21,008 nucleotides of DNA from a virus (IMGVR_UViG_3300025687_000413:1-21008), one strand, 5' to 3'. Numbered from the stretch's first letter, positions 1 to 5,310 are shown. A program made the numbers and translations. Notes: generated by a model from the sequence alone, not told the origin.

Positions 1-11
1 AAACCAAATAC

Positions 12-40
12 TTGACATATGAGAATTATGAGAGTAAATT
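12..40 (+). promoter_or_regulatory. Candidate sigma70-type promoter at the left end of the small-gene array
   Basis: A perfect -35 hexamer TTGACA (12-17) is followed, after exactly 17 bases, by TAAATT (35-40; four of six matches to TATAAT). Transcription would begin near base 47, which puts the ATG at 46 at the very 5' end of the message and favours translation from the ATG at 73. This is the best promoter-like sequence left of 13.2 kb. It could also be chance in AT-rich DNA, and what lies upstream is not visible. Confidence 0.5.
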
Positions 41-72
41 AAAATATGTCAACTAACAAACGGAGAAAAATT

Positions 73-282
73 ATGGACTACGACAAAAGATTTATAAAGC
101 AACATAACCTTAAAGCTTATTACAAGGTGGGCGACCAAAAATTCAAAACACGTAGCGAAGCCTACGCATTTTGTATGCGCCAAATTAAAACCACAGGCAC
201 AACTTTGGGAATCGAACAAGCGTGTGATGACATGCCAACTTTACCTAAATTGCCTACGCCCAATTATGACTATTCTAAATAA
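73..282 (+). CDS. Small hypothetical phage protein (69 aa)
   Basis: No family recognised. It is a soluble, basic, aromatic-rich protein beginning MDYDKRFI and ending in a proline-rich tail (PTLPKLPTPNYDYSK). The start at 73 is chosen because GGAG lies at 62-65, seven bases upstream. An in-frame ATG at 46 has no ribosome-binding site and would fall at the predicted transcript start. The 10-base gap to the next gene carries AAGGAG. If the promoter at 12-40 is real, this is the first gene of the array. Function unknown. Confidence 0.7.
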   Translation: MDYDKRFIKQHNLKAYYKVGDQKFKTRSEAYAFCMRQIKTTGTTLGIEQACDDMPTLPKLPTPNYDYSK

Positions 283-292
283 GGAGTTAATC

Positions 293-646
293 ATGAACCA
301 AGAGAACACATTTGTAGGACTAACCGACATGTTTTTAGAACGCTTGAAACTTTACGATTTACTCGATACAAAAGAGGGCGTTGATATTATCGCCTACGAG
401 GGAATCGTGAACAGGATTGAGGAACTTGACAATACCATCAGCACTATTCGAGAGGTAGAACGAGGCGTCGAGGAATACAAAGTAACAGTCGAGGAAACTA
501 TCTCATACACCATATATGTCAAGGCAACATCACGCACAGAGGCAGAGGAACAAGTGCAACATATAATAGATGACAATCAATATTGGGAGAGGGGAATCGC
601 AGAAACACAAGATGTTCATATTTATTCAATCGAGGAGGTCGCATAA
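293..646 (+). CDS. DpnD/PcfM-like domain protein with N-terminal extension (117 aa)
   Basis: The N-terminal half (residues 1-60) is helical and acidic. The C-terminal half has the pattern of small DpnD/PcfM-like proteins: a first strand (EYKVTVEE), a second strand (YTIYVKA), then a helix starting TEAEEQV and an acidic end (SIEEVA). At least three other proteins here share that layout (starts 1441, 3247 and 4247). ATG at 293 has AAGGAG about six bases upstream; an in-frame ATG at 224 lies inside the previous gene and lacks a site. The last codons (EEVA) contain GAGGAGG, which serves as Shine-Dalgarno for the next gene. Family call is by pattern; function unknown. Confidence 0.72.
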   Translation: MNQENTFVGLTDMFLERLKLYDLLDTKEGVDIIAYEGIVNRIEELDNTISTIREVERGVEEYKVTVEETISYTIYVKATSRTEAEEQVQHIIDDNQYWERGIAETQDVHIYSIEEVA

Positions 647-648
647 TG
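632..648 (+). promoter_or_regulatory. Junction motif: Shine-Dalgarno embedded in the EEVA stop region
   Basis: GAGGAGGTCGCATAATG encodes the final EEVA and stop of one gene, supplies the Shine-Dalgarno and contains the ATG of the next. Its 13-base core GGAGGTCGCATAA (634-646) recurs exactly at 2136-2148, and a variant occurs at 3233-3250. All three lie at gene junctions. Confidence 0.6.
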
Positions 649-912
649 AAACAGCAAACATATAGCATGAACGGAGTGAACTTTGTGTTGGACGGAGGCA
701 AACTACACCAATGGATTGACAACTTGGGGGACGAGATAGGCGATTATATTGCAGTCAATATCGATAACCCATCAGACCGAATGAAACTTTCAGCAATCGC
801 GGGTTCTGTCGAATGTTTTGGGGACGAAGACTTGCCAATGGACAAGGGGACTTATTACATATTCAAGGCGGTCGACATGATTACAATCAATGACAAAGGG
901 GAACGAGAATGA
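646..912 (+). CDS. Small hypothetical phage protein (88 aa)
   Basis: No family recognised. It begins MKQQTYSMNG and looks soluble, acidic and rich in beta strands (GVNFVLDGG near residues 10-18, DYIAVNI near 33-39, TYYIFKAVDMITI near 68-80). The start overlaps the previous stop by one base (TAATG) with the embedded GAGGAGG upstream. An in-frame start at 583 lies inside the previous gene. The end overlaps the next start by four bases (ATGA), so it is probably translated by coupling. Function unknown. Confidence 0.75.
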   Translation: MKQQTYSMNGVNFVLDGGKLHQWIDNLGDEIGDYIAVNIDNPSDRMKLSAIAGSVECFGDEDLPMDKGTYYIFKAVDMITINDKGERE

Positions 913-1184
913 GAACTGAAACACAAAACAAAAGGTATAACGGGTGGAAAAACTATGCGTCGTGGAACTGTGCGTTATGGATAGGCAACGACATGCACCT
1001 GTACTTCGTAGCACGAGACTGCATTAAACATGCAAACTATTGTGTTGACCGAGCCATTTCGAAATTCCTAGACTACACAAGAGGTGAAAAAACAGGGGAC
1101 GGAGTGCCTTACACTAAAGAAAACATAAGAGAATACTTTGTCAATGAGATGGACGAGATGATGGAGGAGGACTACGCAAAATGA
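909..1184 (+). CDS. Phage NGWxNYxxW-family protein (91 aa)
   Basis: Residues 11-20 read NGWKNYASWN, followed by ALWIGND, the hallmark of a small family widespread in phages and plasmids (NGWxNYxTW..LWI). No molecular function is established for it that I know of. The rest is helical with conserved-looking aromatics and an acidic end (EEDYAK). It is joined by ATGA overlaps on both sides. Its last 21 bases lie inside the first copy of a 41-base direct repeat, so it shares its last six residues with the next gene's product. Confidence 0.8.
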   Translation: MRTETQNKRYNGWKNYASWNCALWIGNDMHLYFVARDCIKHANYCVDRAISKFLDYTRGEKTGDGVPYTKENIREYFVNEMDEMMEEDYAK

Positions 1185-1204
1185 AACTTAAACAACCAAA
1201 GATG
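1164..1204 (+). repeat. 41-bp perfect direct repeat, copy 1, across a gene junction
   Basis: Bases 1164-1204 recur without mismatch at 1424-1464 (offset 260). Each copy holds the last codons of the upstream gene (EEDYAK and stop), the Shine-Dalgarno GAGGAGG, the ATGA overlap and the first eight codons of the downstream gene (MKLKQPKM). The flanking genes are otherwise unrelated. Confidence 0.97.
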
Positions 1205-1444
1205 TTTTTAGATTTGAAAAACAAAGACCATGCAAATGTGTTTAACAAGGTATGTTCAGGAGAAATAACCGAGTTACACCCATGCCCACATGGACATGAC
1301 TATGAGAGCCAACAAACTTGTTCTCATTATGAAGAACAAGACGAAAGTGACTTTGGTGAATGCTCTACATGGCTTGTTAGAAACACAAAATGTTACTGTG
1401 AACTACAACCTATAAATTTTTATGAGGAGGACTACGCAAAATGA
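1181..1444 (+). CDS. Cys/His-rich small protein between the 41-bp repeats (87 aa)
   Basis: No family recognised. It has six cysteines (C25, C35, C47, C61, C71, C73) and histidines at 37, 39 and 49 (CPHGHD, CSHY, CYC), which suggests metal binding, although no standard zinc-finger spacing is evident. Its first eight residues (MKLKQPKM) are identical to those of the next gene, and its last six (EEDYAK) to those of the previous gene, because a 41-base repeat brackets it. It can therefore be viewed as a cassette that homologous recombination could delete or duplicate. ATGA overlaps on both sides. Confidence 0.78.
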   Translation: MKLKQPKMFLDLKNKDHANVFNKVCSGEITELHPCPHGHDYESQQTCSHYEEQDESDFGECSTWLVRNTKCYCELQPINFYEEDYAK

Positions 1445-1464
1445 AACTTAAACAACCAAAGATG
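1424..1464 (+). repeat. 41-bp perfect direct repeat, copy 2
   Basis: Second copy of the 1164-1204 repeat, at the 3' end of the Cys/His-rich gene and the 5' end of the 59-aa DpnD/PcfM-like gene. It ends after the codons for MKLKQPKM. Identity stops abruptly on both sides, which fits a recombination joint. Confidence 0.97.
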
Positions 1465-1620
1465 AAAACATTCGTAGTGACAGTAGATTTTGAGAGCCAA
1501 CAATACGAGGTCGAAGCAGAGAATATCGAACAGGCAGAAAAGTATGTAGACCGACTGTATGAGGAGGGGCAAGTTTATACAGAGGGATATTTAATAGGTC
1601 ATATAGAGGAGGAGGTATAA
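1441..1620 (+). CDS. DpnD/PcfM-like small protein (59 aa)
   Basis: After the repeat-derived MKLKQPKM, the sequence runs strand (KTFVVTVDF), strand (QQYEVEAEN), helix (IEQAEKYVDRLYEEG), short strand (EGYLIGHI) and acidic end (EEEV). This is the typical length and order of DpnD/PcfM-like proteins, which occur in phages and plasmids with no clear biochemical role. An internal ATG (codon 8) directly precedes KTFVV, so the first seven residues may be a recombination addition. Translated by ATGA overlap with the embedded GAGGAGG upstream. Confidence 0.78.
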   Translation: MKLKQPKMKTFVVTVDFESQQYEVEAENIEQAEKYVDRLYEEGQVYTEGYLIGHIEEEV

Positions 1621-1622
1621 CT

Positions 1623-1853
1623 ATGGCACGACCATTAATAGAAATATTTTACCAATACCGACATTCATACGCTGAAACAGTCGGCTATGTAGACGAGGAA
1701 ATATATGACGAAATTTATCCGATACTTGAGAAACATGCCAAGAAAAATGGATTTGAACTACAAGAGAGAGTCGTGGAGGAGATTGAACTGCGCGACATTG
1801 AAACATTAGCAAACGAAAGACTTAAGGAGAGTGAAAATGAAACAAACAGTTAA
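1623..1853 (+). CDS. Small acidic hypothetical protein (76 aa)
   Basis: No family recognised. Begins MARPLIEIFYQY; the rest is helical and acidic (EEIYDEIYPILEKHAKKNGF, then VVEEIELRDIETLANERL). It starts two bases after the previous stop, with GAGGAGG just upstream inside the previous C-terminus. Its 3' end overlaps the next gene by 17 bases, including that gene's Shine-Dalgarno AAGGAGA. Function unknown. Confidence 0.75.
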   Translation: MARPLIEIFYQYRHSYAETVGYVDEEIYDEIYPILEKHAKKNGFELQERVVEEIELRDIETLANERLKESENETNS

Positions 1854-2148
1854 AGTGCAAGAAGTCATCATAATATATACGGACATAGTCAAGGGCGAGA
1901 TAGCACCACCGAGAAAGCAAGTGGTGAATGTAGCCATCATGCCTGACGATTATCACTTTACCGACTCGTTCTACGAGAGTGATTTCGATCAAAATATTTA
2001 CTACTACTTTGATGAATCAGAATGGAAAGAGATTAAAAACCAAGTCAATACAGGGGACGAACTTGTAGGCTTTGGGGACAACAACTTTATCTTGCAACTT
2101 GTAGGTAAACCTGAACAAGTCGAGATTGAATACATGGAGGTCGCATAA
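1837..2148 (+). CDS. Hypothetical beta-rich phage protein (103 aa)
   Basis: No family recognised. Residues 1-35 look like beta strands (KVQEVIIIYTDIV, KQVVNVAIMP), followed by an aromatic- and aspartate-rich middle (YYYFDESEWKEI) and a C-terminal strand region. Start at 1837 is preferred over GTG at 1831 because AAGGAGA (1824-1830) then sits six bases upstream. It ends in the YMEVA variant of the shared C-terminal motif, whose bases GGAGG provide the next gene's Shine-Dalgarno. Function unknown. Confidence 0.75.
   Translation: MKQTVKVQEVIIIYTDIVKGEIAPPRKQVVNVAIMPDDYHFTDSFYESDFDQNIYYYFDESEWKEIKNQVNTGDELVGFGDNNFILQLVGKPEQVEIEYMEVA
2136..2148 (+). repeat. 13-bp junction repeat GGAGGTCGCATAA
   Basis: Exact recurrence of 634-646. 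It encodes the end and stop of the upstream protein and supplies the Shine-Dalgarno for ATG 2150, here with a slightly longer gap (TAACATG instead of TAATG). Confidence 0.7.
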
Positions 2149-2149
2149 C

Positions 2150-2359
2150 ATGAATCAATGTGATAAATGTGGTGTTAAAGATAGGCATGAAGATAAAAAC
2201 AGCGAGTTTAATCCAAGTGATTTCTTTTGGCATGGTGATATAGAAGAACCCTATAACATGGGGGAGTATTCTTGTTTATGTAGAAAATGTTTTGATGAGG
2301 GCAATTACTATACTGACTGTGAGGTTAGTGGAAAACTTTATAAAGGAATGAAATTATGA
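2150..2359 (+). CDS. Small zinc-binding-type protein (69 aa)
   Basis: Cysteines lie at residues 4, 7, 42, 44, 47 and 57: an N-terminal CDKC, then CLCRKC around a WHGDIEEPYNMGEYS segment. CxxC...CxxC strongly suggests a structural zinc site (knuckle type). No named family recognised. Start 2150 has GGAGG about nine bases upstream; in-frame codons further upstream lie inside the previous gene. Ends in an ATGA overlap with the next gene. Binding of nucleic acid or protein is possible but not shown. Confidence 0.75.
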   Translation: MNQCDKCGVKDRHEDKNSEFNPSDFFWHGDIEEPYNMGEYSCLCRKCFDEGNYYTDCEVSGKLYKGMKL

Positions 2360-2652
2360 GAAACATGAAGAACTTAGAACTATCAACCATAGCAACATTT
2401 GATGACTACGAACAAGAATGGTTTGTTATAGAAGCCATACCTGAAACGGCTATGGCAACCGAGAATAAACTGCTTGACTTTGTGAAAGGACAACTTATCA
2501 GTCCAATCGAATCATTAAGGAAACTCTCACTTTGTTGGGACTATAAAAATGAGAAGACTTACAACGCACAGAAAAGAAACTTCCCTGTGATACAACAAGT
2601 GGTCGACCAAAACGGAAAATACTTTTTTAACAAAGGAGAACAACATGCCTAA
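2356..2652 (+). CDS. Hypothetical phage protein (98 aa)
   Basis: No family recognised. It begins MRNMKNLELSTIATFDDY, has a probable helix near residues 30-60 (TENKLLDFVKGQLISPIESL) and ends in a polar tail (FFNKGEQHA). It starts on an ATGA overlap. It overlaps the Api92-like gene downstream by eight bases (ATGCCTAA), whose Shine-Dalgarno AAGGAG lies in its last codons. Function unknown. Confidence 0.7.
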   Translation: MRNMKNLELSTIATFDDYEQEWFVIEAIPETAMATENKLLDFVKGQLISPIESLRKLSLCWDYKNEKTYNAQKRNFPVIQQVVDQNGKYFFNKGEQHA

Positions 2653-3250
2653 TTGGTGCAACAATTCTATAAGTATTAAAACAAACAGCAAACTGTTATA
2701 CAGAAAGATTAAGACACACCTAGAAACAGAAGCCGAAAAAGACGACAAAGGTCACTATGTTGGCGTGGGGCTTTTCGGACTGCTGTATCCTGAGCCTGAC
2801 TACGAGAAGATAGACGTCCTTAATTGGAAAGGTGAGAAAGAGGACAAAGGTAGAGCGTGGTGGTATTGGCGCGTAGAAAATTGGGGAACGAAGTGGGACG
2901 TTTGGAGTGACGACATTCTTGGTGACTTGACTTGCACAGCAGACGACAAAAACCGAGAGTATGAGATTGAACTCGACTTTGATTCAGCATGGTCACCACC
3001 AATCCAATGGCTACGCTATTGCGAACAGAAATACGAGAAACAAAACCTCGCATTCCACATGACATACTTCGAGGGAGGTATGGGATTCGGAGGGGTATAC
3101 GATACCTTTTCAGGTGACGCATACTACGAGTTTGATGACATCAAGGACGCTGTGTTGAACGGCACAGAAGACGAGGCGTTAGCTGAACTTATTGATGTTC
3201 AATGTTTAACGAGAGATGATTTTTTATTTGATGAGGAGGAAGTCGCATGA
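2645..3250 (+). CDS. Api92-like protein (201 aa)
   Basis: The start MPNWCNN, the WRVENWGTKWD block (residues 75-85), the DSAWSPPIQWL block (113-123) and FEGGMGFGG (142-150) are the signature of Api92-like phage and plasmid proteins, which carry a ferredoxin-like domain (DUF1281 relatives). Length is close to the family norm and the copy looks intact. Molecular role is unknown; these genes usually sit in early or accessory regions. Start: AAGGAG five bases upstream of ATG 2645. It ends in DEEEVA, the shared C-terminal junction motif, and overlaps the next start by ATGA. Residues SGDAYYE are encoded by a 22-base sequence repeated at 5127. Confidence 0.88.
   Translation: MPNWCNNSISIKTNSKLLYRKIKTHLETEAEKDDKGHYVGVGLFGLLYPEPDYEKIDVLNWKGEKEDKGRAWWYWRVENWGTKWDVWSDDILGDLTCTADDKNREYEIELDFDSAWSPPIQWLRYCEQKYEKQNLAFHMTYFEGGMGFGGVYDTFSGDAYYEFDDIKDAVLNGTEDEALAELIDVQCLTRDDFLFDEEEVA
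3109..3130 (+). repeat. 22-bp direct repeat, copy 1 (codes SGDAYYE)
   Basis: TTCAGGTGACGCATACTACG followed by AG, identical to 5127-5148. Both copies lie inside genes in the same reading frame and both give SGDAYYE, although the two proteins are otherwise unrelated by eye. Confidence 0.9.
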
Positions 3251-3411
3251 GTAAATTAAAAACATGGAATGTTACCTACGAAAAAAGACAAACAACAACC
3301 TTTCGAGTGACAGGCAAGAATCGTGATGAAGCATTCCAAAATGCTTTGGTAGAAGTAGATGATTACGAACCTGAAACAGATGATTCATCATATTTTATAG
3401 AGGAGAATTAG
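3247..3411 (+). CDS. DpnD/PcfM-like small protein (54 aa)
   Basis: Layout: strand (KTWNVTYEK), strand (TTFRVTGKN), helix (RDEAFQNALVEV), acidic end (SSYFIEEN). This matches the other DpnD/PcfM-like proteins of the array. It starts on an ATGA overlap after the DEEEVA junction with GAGGAGG upstream. The next gene begins one base after its stop, with AGGAG in its last codons. Function unknown. Confidence 0.75.
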   Translation: MSKLKTWNVTYEKRQTTTFRVTGKNRDEAFQNALVEVDDYEPETDDSSYFIEEN

Positions 3412-3412
3412 T

Positions 3413-3667
3413 ATGAGTGAGGCAGAACTAACGAACTATTGGGATAACAAAGCAAGGGATTTTCTCATAGGCAAACGCATTAAGTATGCAAGGTATCAAA
3501 CGCTTGATGAGGCACAAGACATGGGGTGGCACGACAGAGGACTTGTCGTGTGGCTCGAGGACGGCTCTAACTTTATTGTCCAACGAGATGACGAGGGCAA
3601 CGGGGCAGGGGCGTTGAATATAGCTGACGCTACGGGCAAGGAGAACATCTTGCCCACGCTCAGATAA
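3413..3667 (+). CDS. Conserved phage protein, LVVWLEDGS type (84 aa)
   Basis: The order of motifs is familiar from an uncharacterised conserved phage family: an N-terminal helix, IGKRIKYARYQTLDEAQDMG, WHDRGLVVWLEDGSNFIVQ, DDEGNGAGAL and a terminal LPTL. I know no function for it. Start ATG 3413 has AGGAG about seven bases upstream, within the end of the previous gene. A 21-base gap follows, the first small break in the overlapping chain. Confidence 0.78.
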   Translation: MSEAELTNYWDNKARDFLIGKRIKYARYQTLDEAQDMGWHDRGLVVWLEDGSNFIVQRDDEGNGAGALNIADATGKENILPTLR

Positions 3668-3688
3668 CAAACATCAGAGGATATTGAC

Positions 3689-3724
3689 ATGGCTATTTAT
3701 ACAATCGAGGAGAAAAGCAAATGA
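3689..3724 (+). CDS. Possible micro-ORF, 11 aa (MAIYTIEEKSK)
   Basis: A very short frame with a plausible Shine-Dalgarno (CAGAGG, 3675-3680, eight bases upstream). Its stop overlaps the next start by ATGA, and its last codons contain GAGGAG, the Shine-Dalgarno of the next gene. It may be a leader that couples translation rather than a functional peptide, or it may be chance. Confidence 0.3.
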   Translation: MAIYTIEEKSK

Positions 3725-3849
3725 TAGATGAATTCAGAGAAAGGTGGGACGAAGACCAAGAGGAAGAAGCACGAGAAAGACGCGAACGCAAACTTGGGTG
3801 GGACGAAGAACGACTCAGGCTGTGGGAACTAGGGGATTGTGATGACTAA
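3721..3849 (+). CDS. Highly charged microprotein (42 aa)
   Basis: About two thirds of the residues are D, E, R or K. It contains two related segments (ERWDEDQEEEARERRERK and GWDEERLRL) partly encoded by a repeated 13-base sequence GGTGGGACGAAGA at 3743 and 3797, which suggests internal duplication. A single long charged helix is likely. The Shine-Dalgarno GAGGAG sits about seven bases before ATG 3721. It ends GDCDD. Function unknown; short acidic phage proteins can act as protein-binding inhibitors, but nothing here shows that. Confidence 0.6.
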   Translation: MIDEFRERWDEDQEEEARERRERKLGWDEERLRLWELGDCDD

Positions 3850-3880
3850 ATTTATTTTACAAAAGGAGATTCAATCATGA
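3842..3880 (+). CDS. Possible micro-ORF, 12 aa (MTKFILQKEIQS)
   Basis: It begins eight bases before the previous stop (ATGACTAA) and ends in an ATGA overlap with the gene at 3877. The sequence AAGGAG inside it is the Shine-Dalgarno of that gene. Its beginning resembles the start MTTKQFIIL of the gene at 6885, so it could be a degenerate remnant. No Shine-Dalgarno of its own is convincing. Confidence 0.2.
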   Translation: MTKFILQKEIQS

Positions 3881-4083
3881 AAAATATAGAAGAACTGGTC
3901 TCAAAGTCTATTGACCAACCTTCAAAAAAAGAACCAAAGAAGTTTTTGGTGTGTGTTGAAAGTGCTTACATCACCAACGAAGACTTTCTAACACAAGTCA
4001 CCGAAGCTTTAGACGAGTACGGCATAGTCGCTGAGGTCTATGAACTTACAGAAAACGAAATTCAAATAGGAGGTGAAGAATGA
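3877..4083 (+). CDS. Small hypothetical protein (68 aa)
   Basis: No family recognised with confidence. A 20-residue polar N-terminus is followed by strand (KKFLVCVESAY), helix (NEDFLTQVTEALDEYG), strand (IVAEVYEL) and acidic tail (IGGEE), so a compact alpha/beta fold is likely. It may be distantly related to the DpnD/PcfM-like proteins nearby, but the order of strands and helix is different. Shine-Dalgarno AAGGAG (3861-3866). Ends in an ATGA overlap. Confidence 0.72.
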   Translation: MKNIEELVSKSIDQPSKKEPKKFLVCVESAYITNEDFLTQVTEALDEYGIVAEVYELTENEIQIGGEE

Positions 4084-4250
4084 GTTTAGATTATGACATT
4101 GACGAAATCAAACTGCCCGTAACATTAAGGGTAAATGATGACGCCCTTGTTCATTTTGTACTAGACAGTGAAGTGTTGTCAGACGAAACGCTTCGTATGA
4201 TTTTTTTAGATATTGATAAAGAACTTGAGAGAAAGGGGTATGCAAGATGA
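4080..4250 (+). CDS. Small acidic hypothetical protein (56 aa)
   Basis: No family recognised. It begins MSLDYDIDEIKLPVTLRV, has a second strand (ALVHFVLDSE) and a C-terminal helix (IFLDIDKELERKGYAR). It is coupled by ATGA overlaps at both ends, with AGGTG upstream of the start. It has no long non-coding flank and fits the surrounding operon. Confidence 0.7.
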   Translation: MSLDYDIDEIKLPVTLRVNDDALVHFVLDSEVLSDETLRMIFLDIDKELERKGYAR

Positions 4251-4405
4251 GTAAAATGAAAAAGTTTATTGTATTTATTAAACAGCATTACGAGCCTAAG
4301 ATAGTTGAAGCCGTAGACCAAGATGAAGCAGAGTGGGTGGTACAAAACAACATGTCTTGGGGTGAGCCAATTGACGTTGAAATAACAGCAGAGGAGGAGG
4401 GATAA
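4247..4405 (+). CDS. DpnD/PcfM-like small protein (52 aa)
   Basis: Layout: strand (KKFIVFIKQ), strand (PKIVEAVDQ), helix (DEAEWVVQNNM), strand (PIDVEITA), acidic end (EEEG). This is the fourth member of the dispersed small-protein family here. The start overlaps the previous stop by ATGA, with GAAAGGGG about ten bases upstream. Its last codons (GAGGAGGAGGGATAATG) carry the Shine-Dalgarno for the next gene and a TAATG overlap. Function unknown. Confidence 0.75.
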   Translation: MSKMKKFIVFIKQHYEPKIVEAVDQDEAEWVVQNNMSWGEPIDVEITAEEEG

Positions 4406-4731
4406 TGAGTACAGCAATTAAACGACCAAAAACATTTGGTAAAACGCACCCGTACTTGTTGGTGCGACAAGACTTAGAATTTGAACAAGAACTTGATGAC
4501 GATTACGGTACGACATGGTATGTTTCAGCCGACATATACTACTCGCCCGAACTCGATCGGCATAAAGCAAACGTGTTCCACATAGGTACTTACAAAGATA
4601 CAGTTGAAGTATCAAGCATACCTTTATATGTACTACGGGAACTAGAGATGGAGGCCTTAGTTGTATTCTACGAAGAAAGCGAGGACATAAATATGGTTAA
4701 TAAATATATGGAAGCGGAGGGTATCAAATGA
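4405..4731 (+). CDS. Hypothetical phage protein (108 aa)
   Basis: No family recognised. Beta-rich middle (TWYVSADIYYSPEL, ANVFHIGTYKDTVEV) and a C-terminal acidic helix (RELEMEALVVFYEE). Strong Shine-Dalgarno GAGGAGGAGG just upstream inside the previous gene. Ends with an ATGA overlap; GGAGG lies in its last codons. Function unknown. Confidence 0.75.
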   Translation: MSTAIKRPKTFGKTHPYLLVRQDLEFEQELDDDYGTTWYVSADIYYSPELDRHKANVFHIGTYKDTVEVSSIPLYVLRELEMEALVVFYEESEDINMVNKYMEAEGIK

Positions 4732-4997
4732 GCGAGAAACGACAAGACTATTCTAATGATGACGGACATGAAAACGAGTGGTATGCAGTCACAAGGTGGC
4801 ATGTAGATGATATTAAAAGGTTCAGACCTGAATGGTCGGACGACTTTTGTGCCACAGTTTTATCAACAATGGAAAACACATTTCAAGAACTTCTTATCGA
4901 ACGAGGGAATGACATACTTGATTGCATGATAGAGGGTTCTGAAAAAACTTGGTTAGAAGAATGGGGGTATCTAAATGAAACTGAAGAAACTAACTAA
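4728..4997 (+). CDS. Conserved small phage protein, WHVDDIK..RPEWSDD type (89 aa)
   Basis: The segment WHVDDIKRFRPEWSDDFCATVL, then a helix ending LIERGNDILDCMIE, follows a pattern common in short uncharacterised phage proteins (TxEDVxxLxPxWS..A..FL.......L...M.E.GW..I). It is all alpha and soluble. The start overlaps the previous gene by ATGA, with GGAGG about eight bases upstream. It overlaps the next gene by 23 bases. Function unknown. Confidence 0.72.
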   Translation: MSEKRQDYSNDDGHENEWYAVTRWHVDDIKRFRPEWSDDFCATVLSTMENTFQELLIERGNDILDCMIEGSEKTWLEEWGYLNETEETN

Positions 4998-5310
4998 ATC
5001 AATGGTCGCCGAGTGGTGCAAGAACGAGGCCGAGAAAATCCGATTCGAATGGTATTACAAAGATGGGTGGGCAGACTATATGATTGATTGGGACGAATCG
5101 CAAATGTATGAGGAGACTGAGTTTAATTCAGGTGACGCATACTACGAGGGCGAGATCGTTGTGACTTGGACGTGGGGGAACGATCAGAAGTATGCAGAGC
5201 ATCACACCTACCACGATTGTATTCAACCTATGGAGATTTACAATGACATCTATAACAAAGAAAGATCAACGAGAGGCGAAGATTCTCGCTTCTCAAACGC
5301 CACGACTTAA
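4975..5310 (+). CDS. Hypothetical aromatic/acidic protein (111 aa)
   Basis: No family recognised. Helical start (MKLKKLTKSMVAEWCKNEAE), then a Trp/Tyr/Asp-rich part (EWYYKDGWADYMIDWDES) and a strand (EIVVTWTWGND). Its first residues MKLKK resemble the repeat-derived MKLKQ of the genes at 1181 and 1441. Bases 5127-5148 (SGDAYYE) match a segment of the Api92-like gene exactly. The last 68 bases overlap the next gene out of frame, and the C-terminus there (NKERSTRGEDSRFSNATT) may be a late addition. GGGGG lies seven bases before the ATG. Confidence 0.72.
   Translation: MKLKKLTKSMVAEWCKNEAEKIRFEWYYKDGWADYMIDWDESQMYEETEFNSGDAYYEGEIVVTWTWGNDQKYAEHHTYHDCIQPMEIYNDIYNKERSTRGEDSRFSNATT
5127..5148 (+). 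repeat. 22-bp direct repeat, copy 2 (codes SGDAYYE)
   Basis: Identical to 3109-3130 and in the same frame. It is flanked by unrelated coding sequence (EEFN-type before, GEIVV after). Confidence 0.9.

Noticed and set aside
2820-3122. 100-codon - strand frame opposite the Api92-like gene
   Set aside because: Antisense to a well-recognised protein; Arg/Ser-rich, no start context.
3684-3689. Perfect TTGACA, possible -35 of a promoter for the microprotein genes
   Set aside because: The only TATA-like hexamer (TATACA at 3698) is 8 bases away; nothing fits at 16-19 bases.
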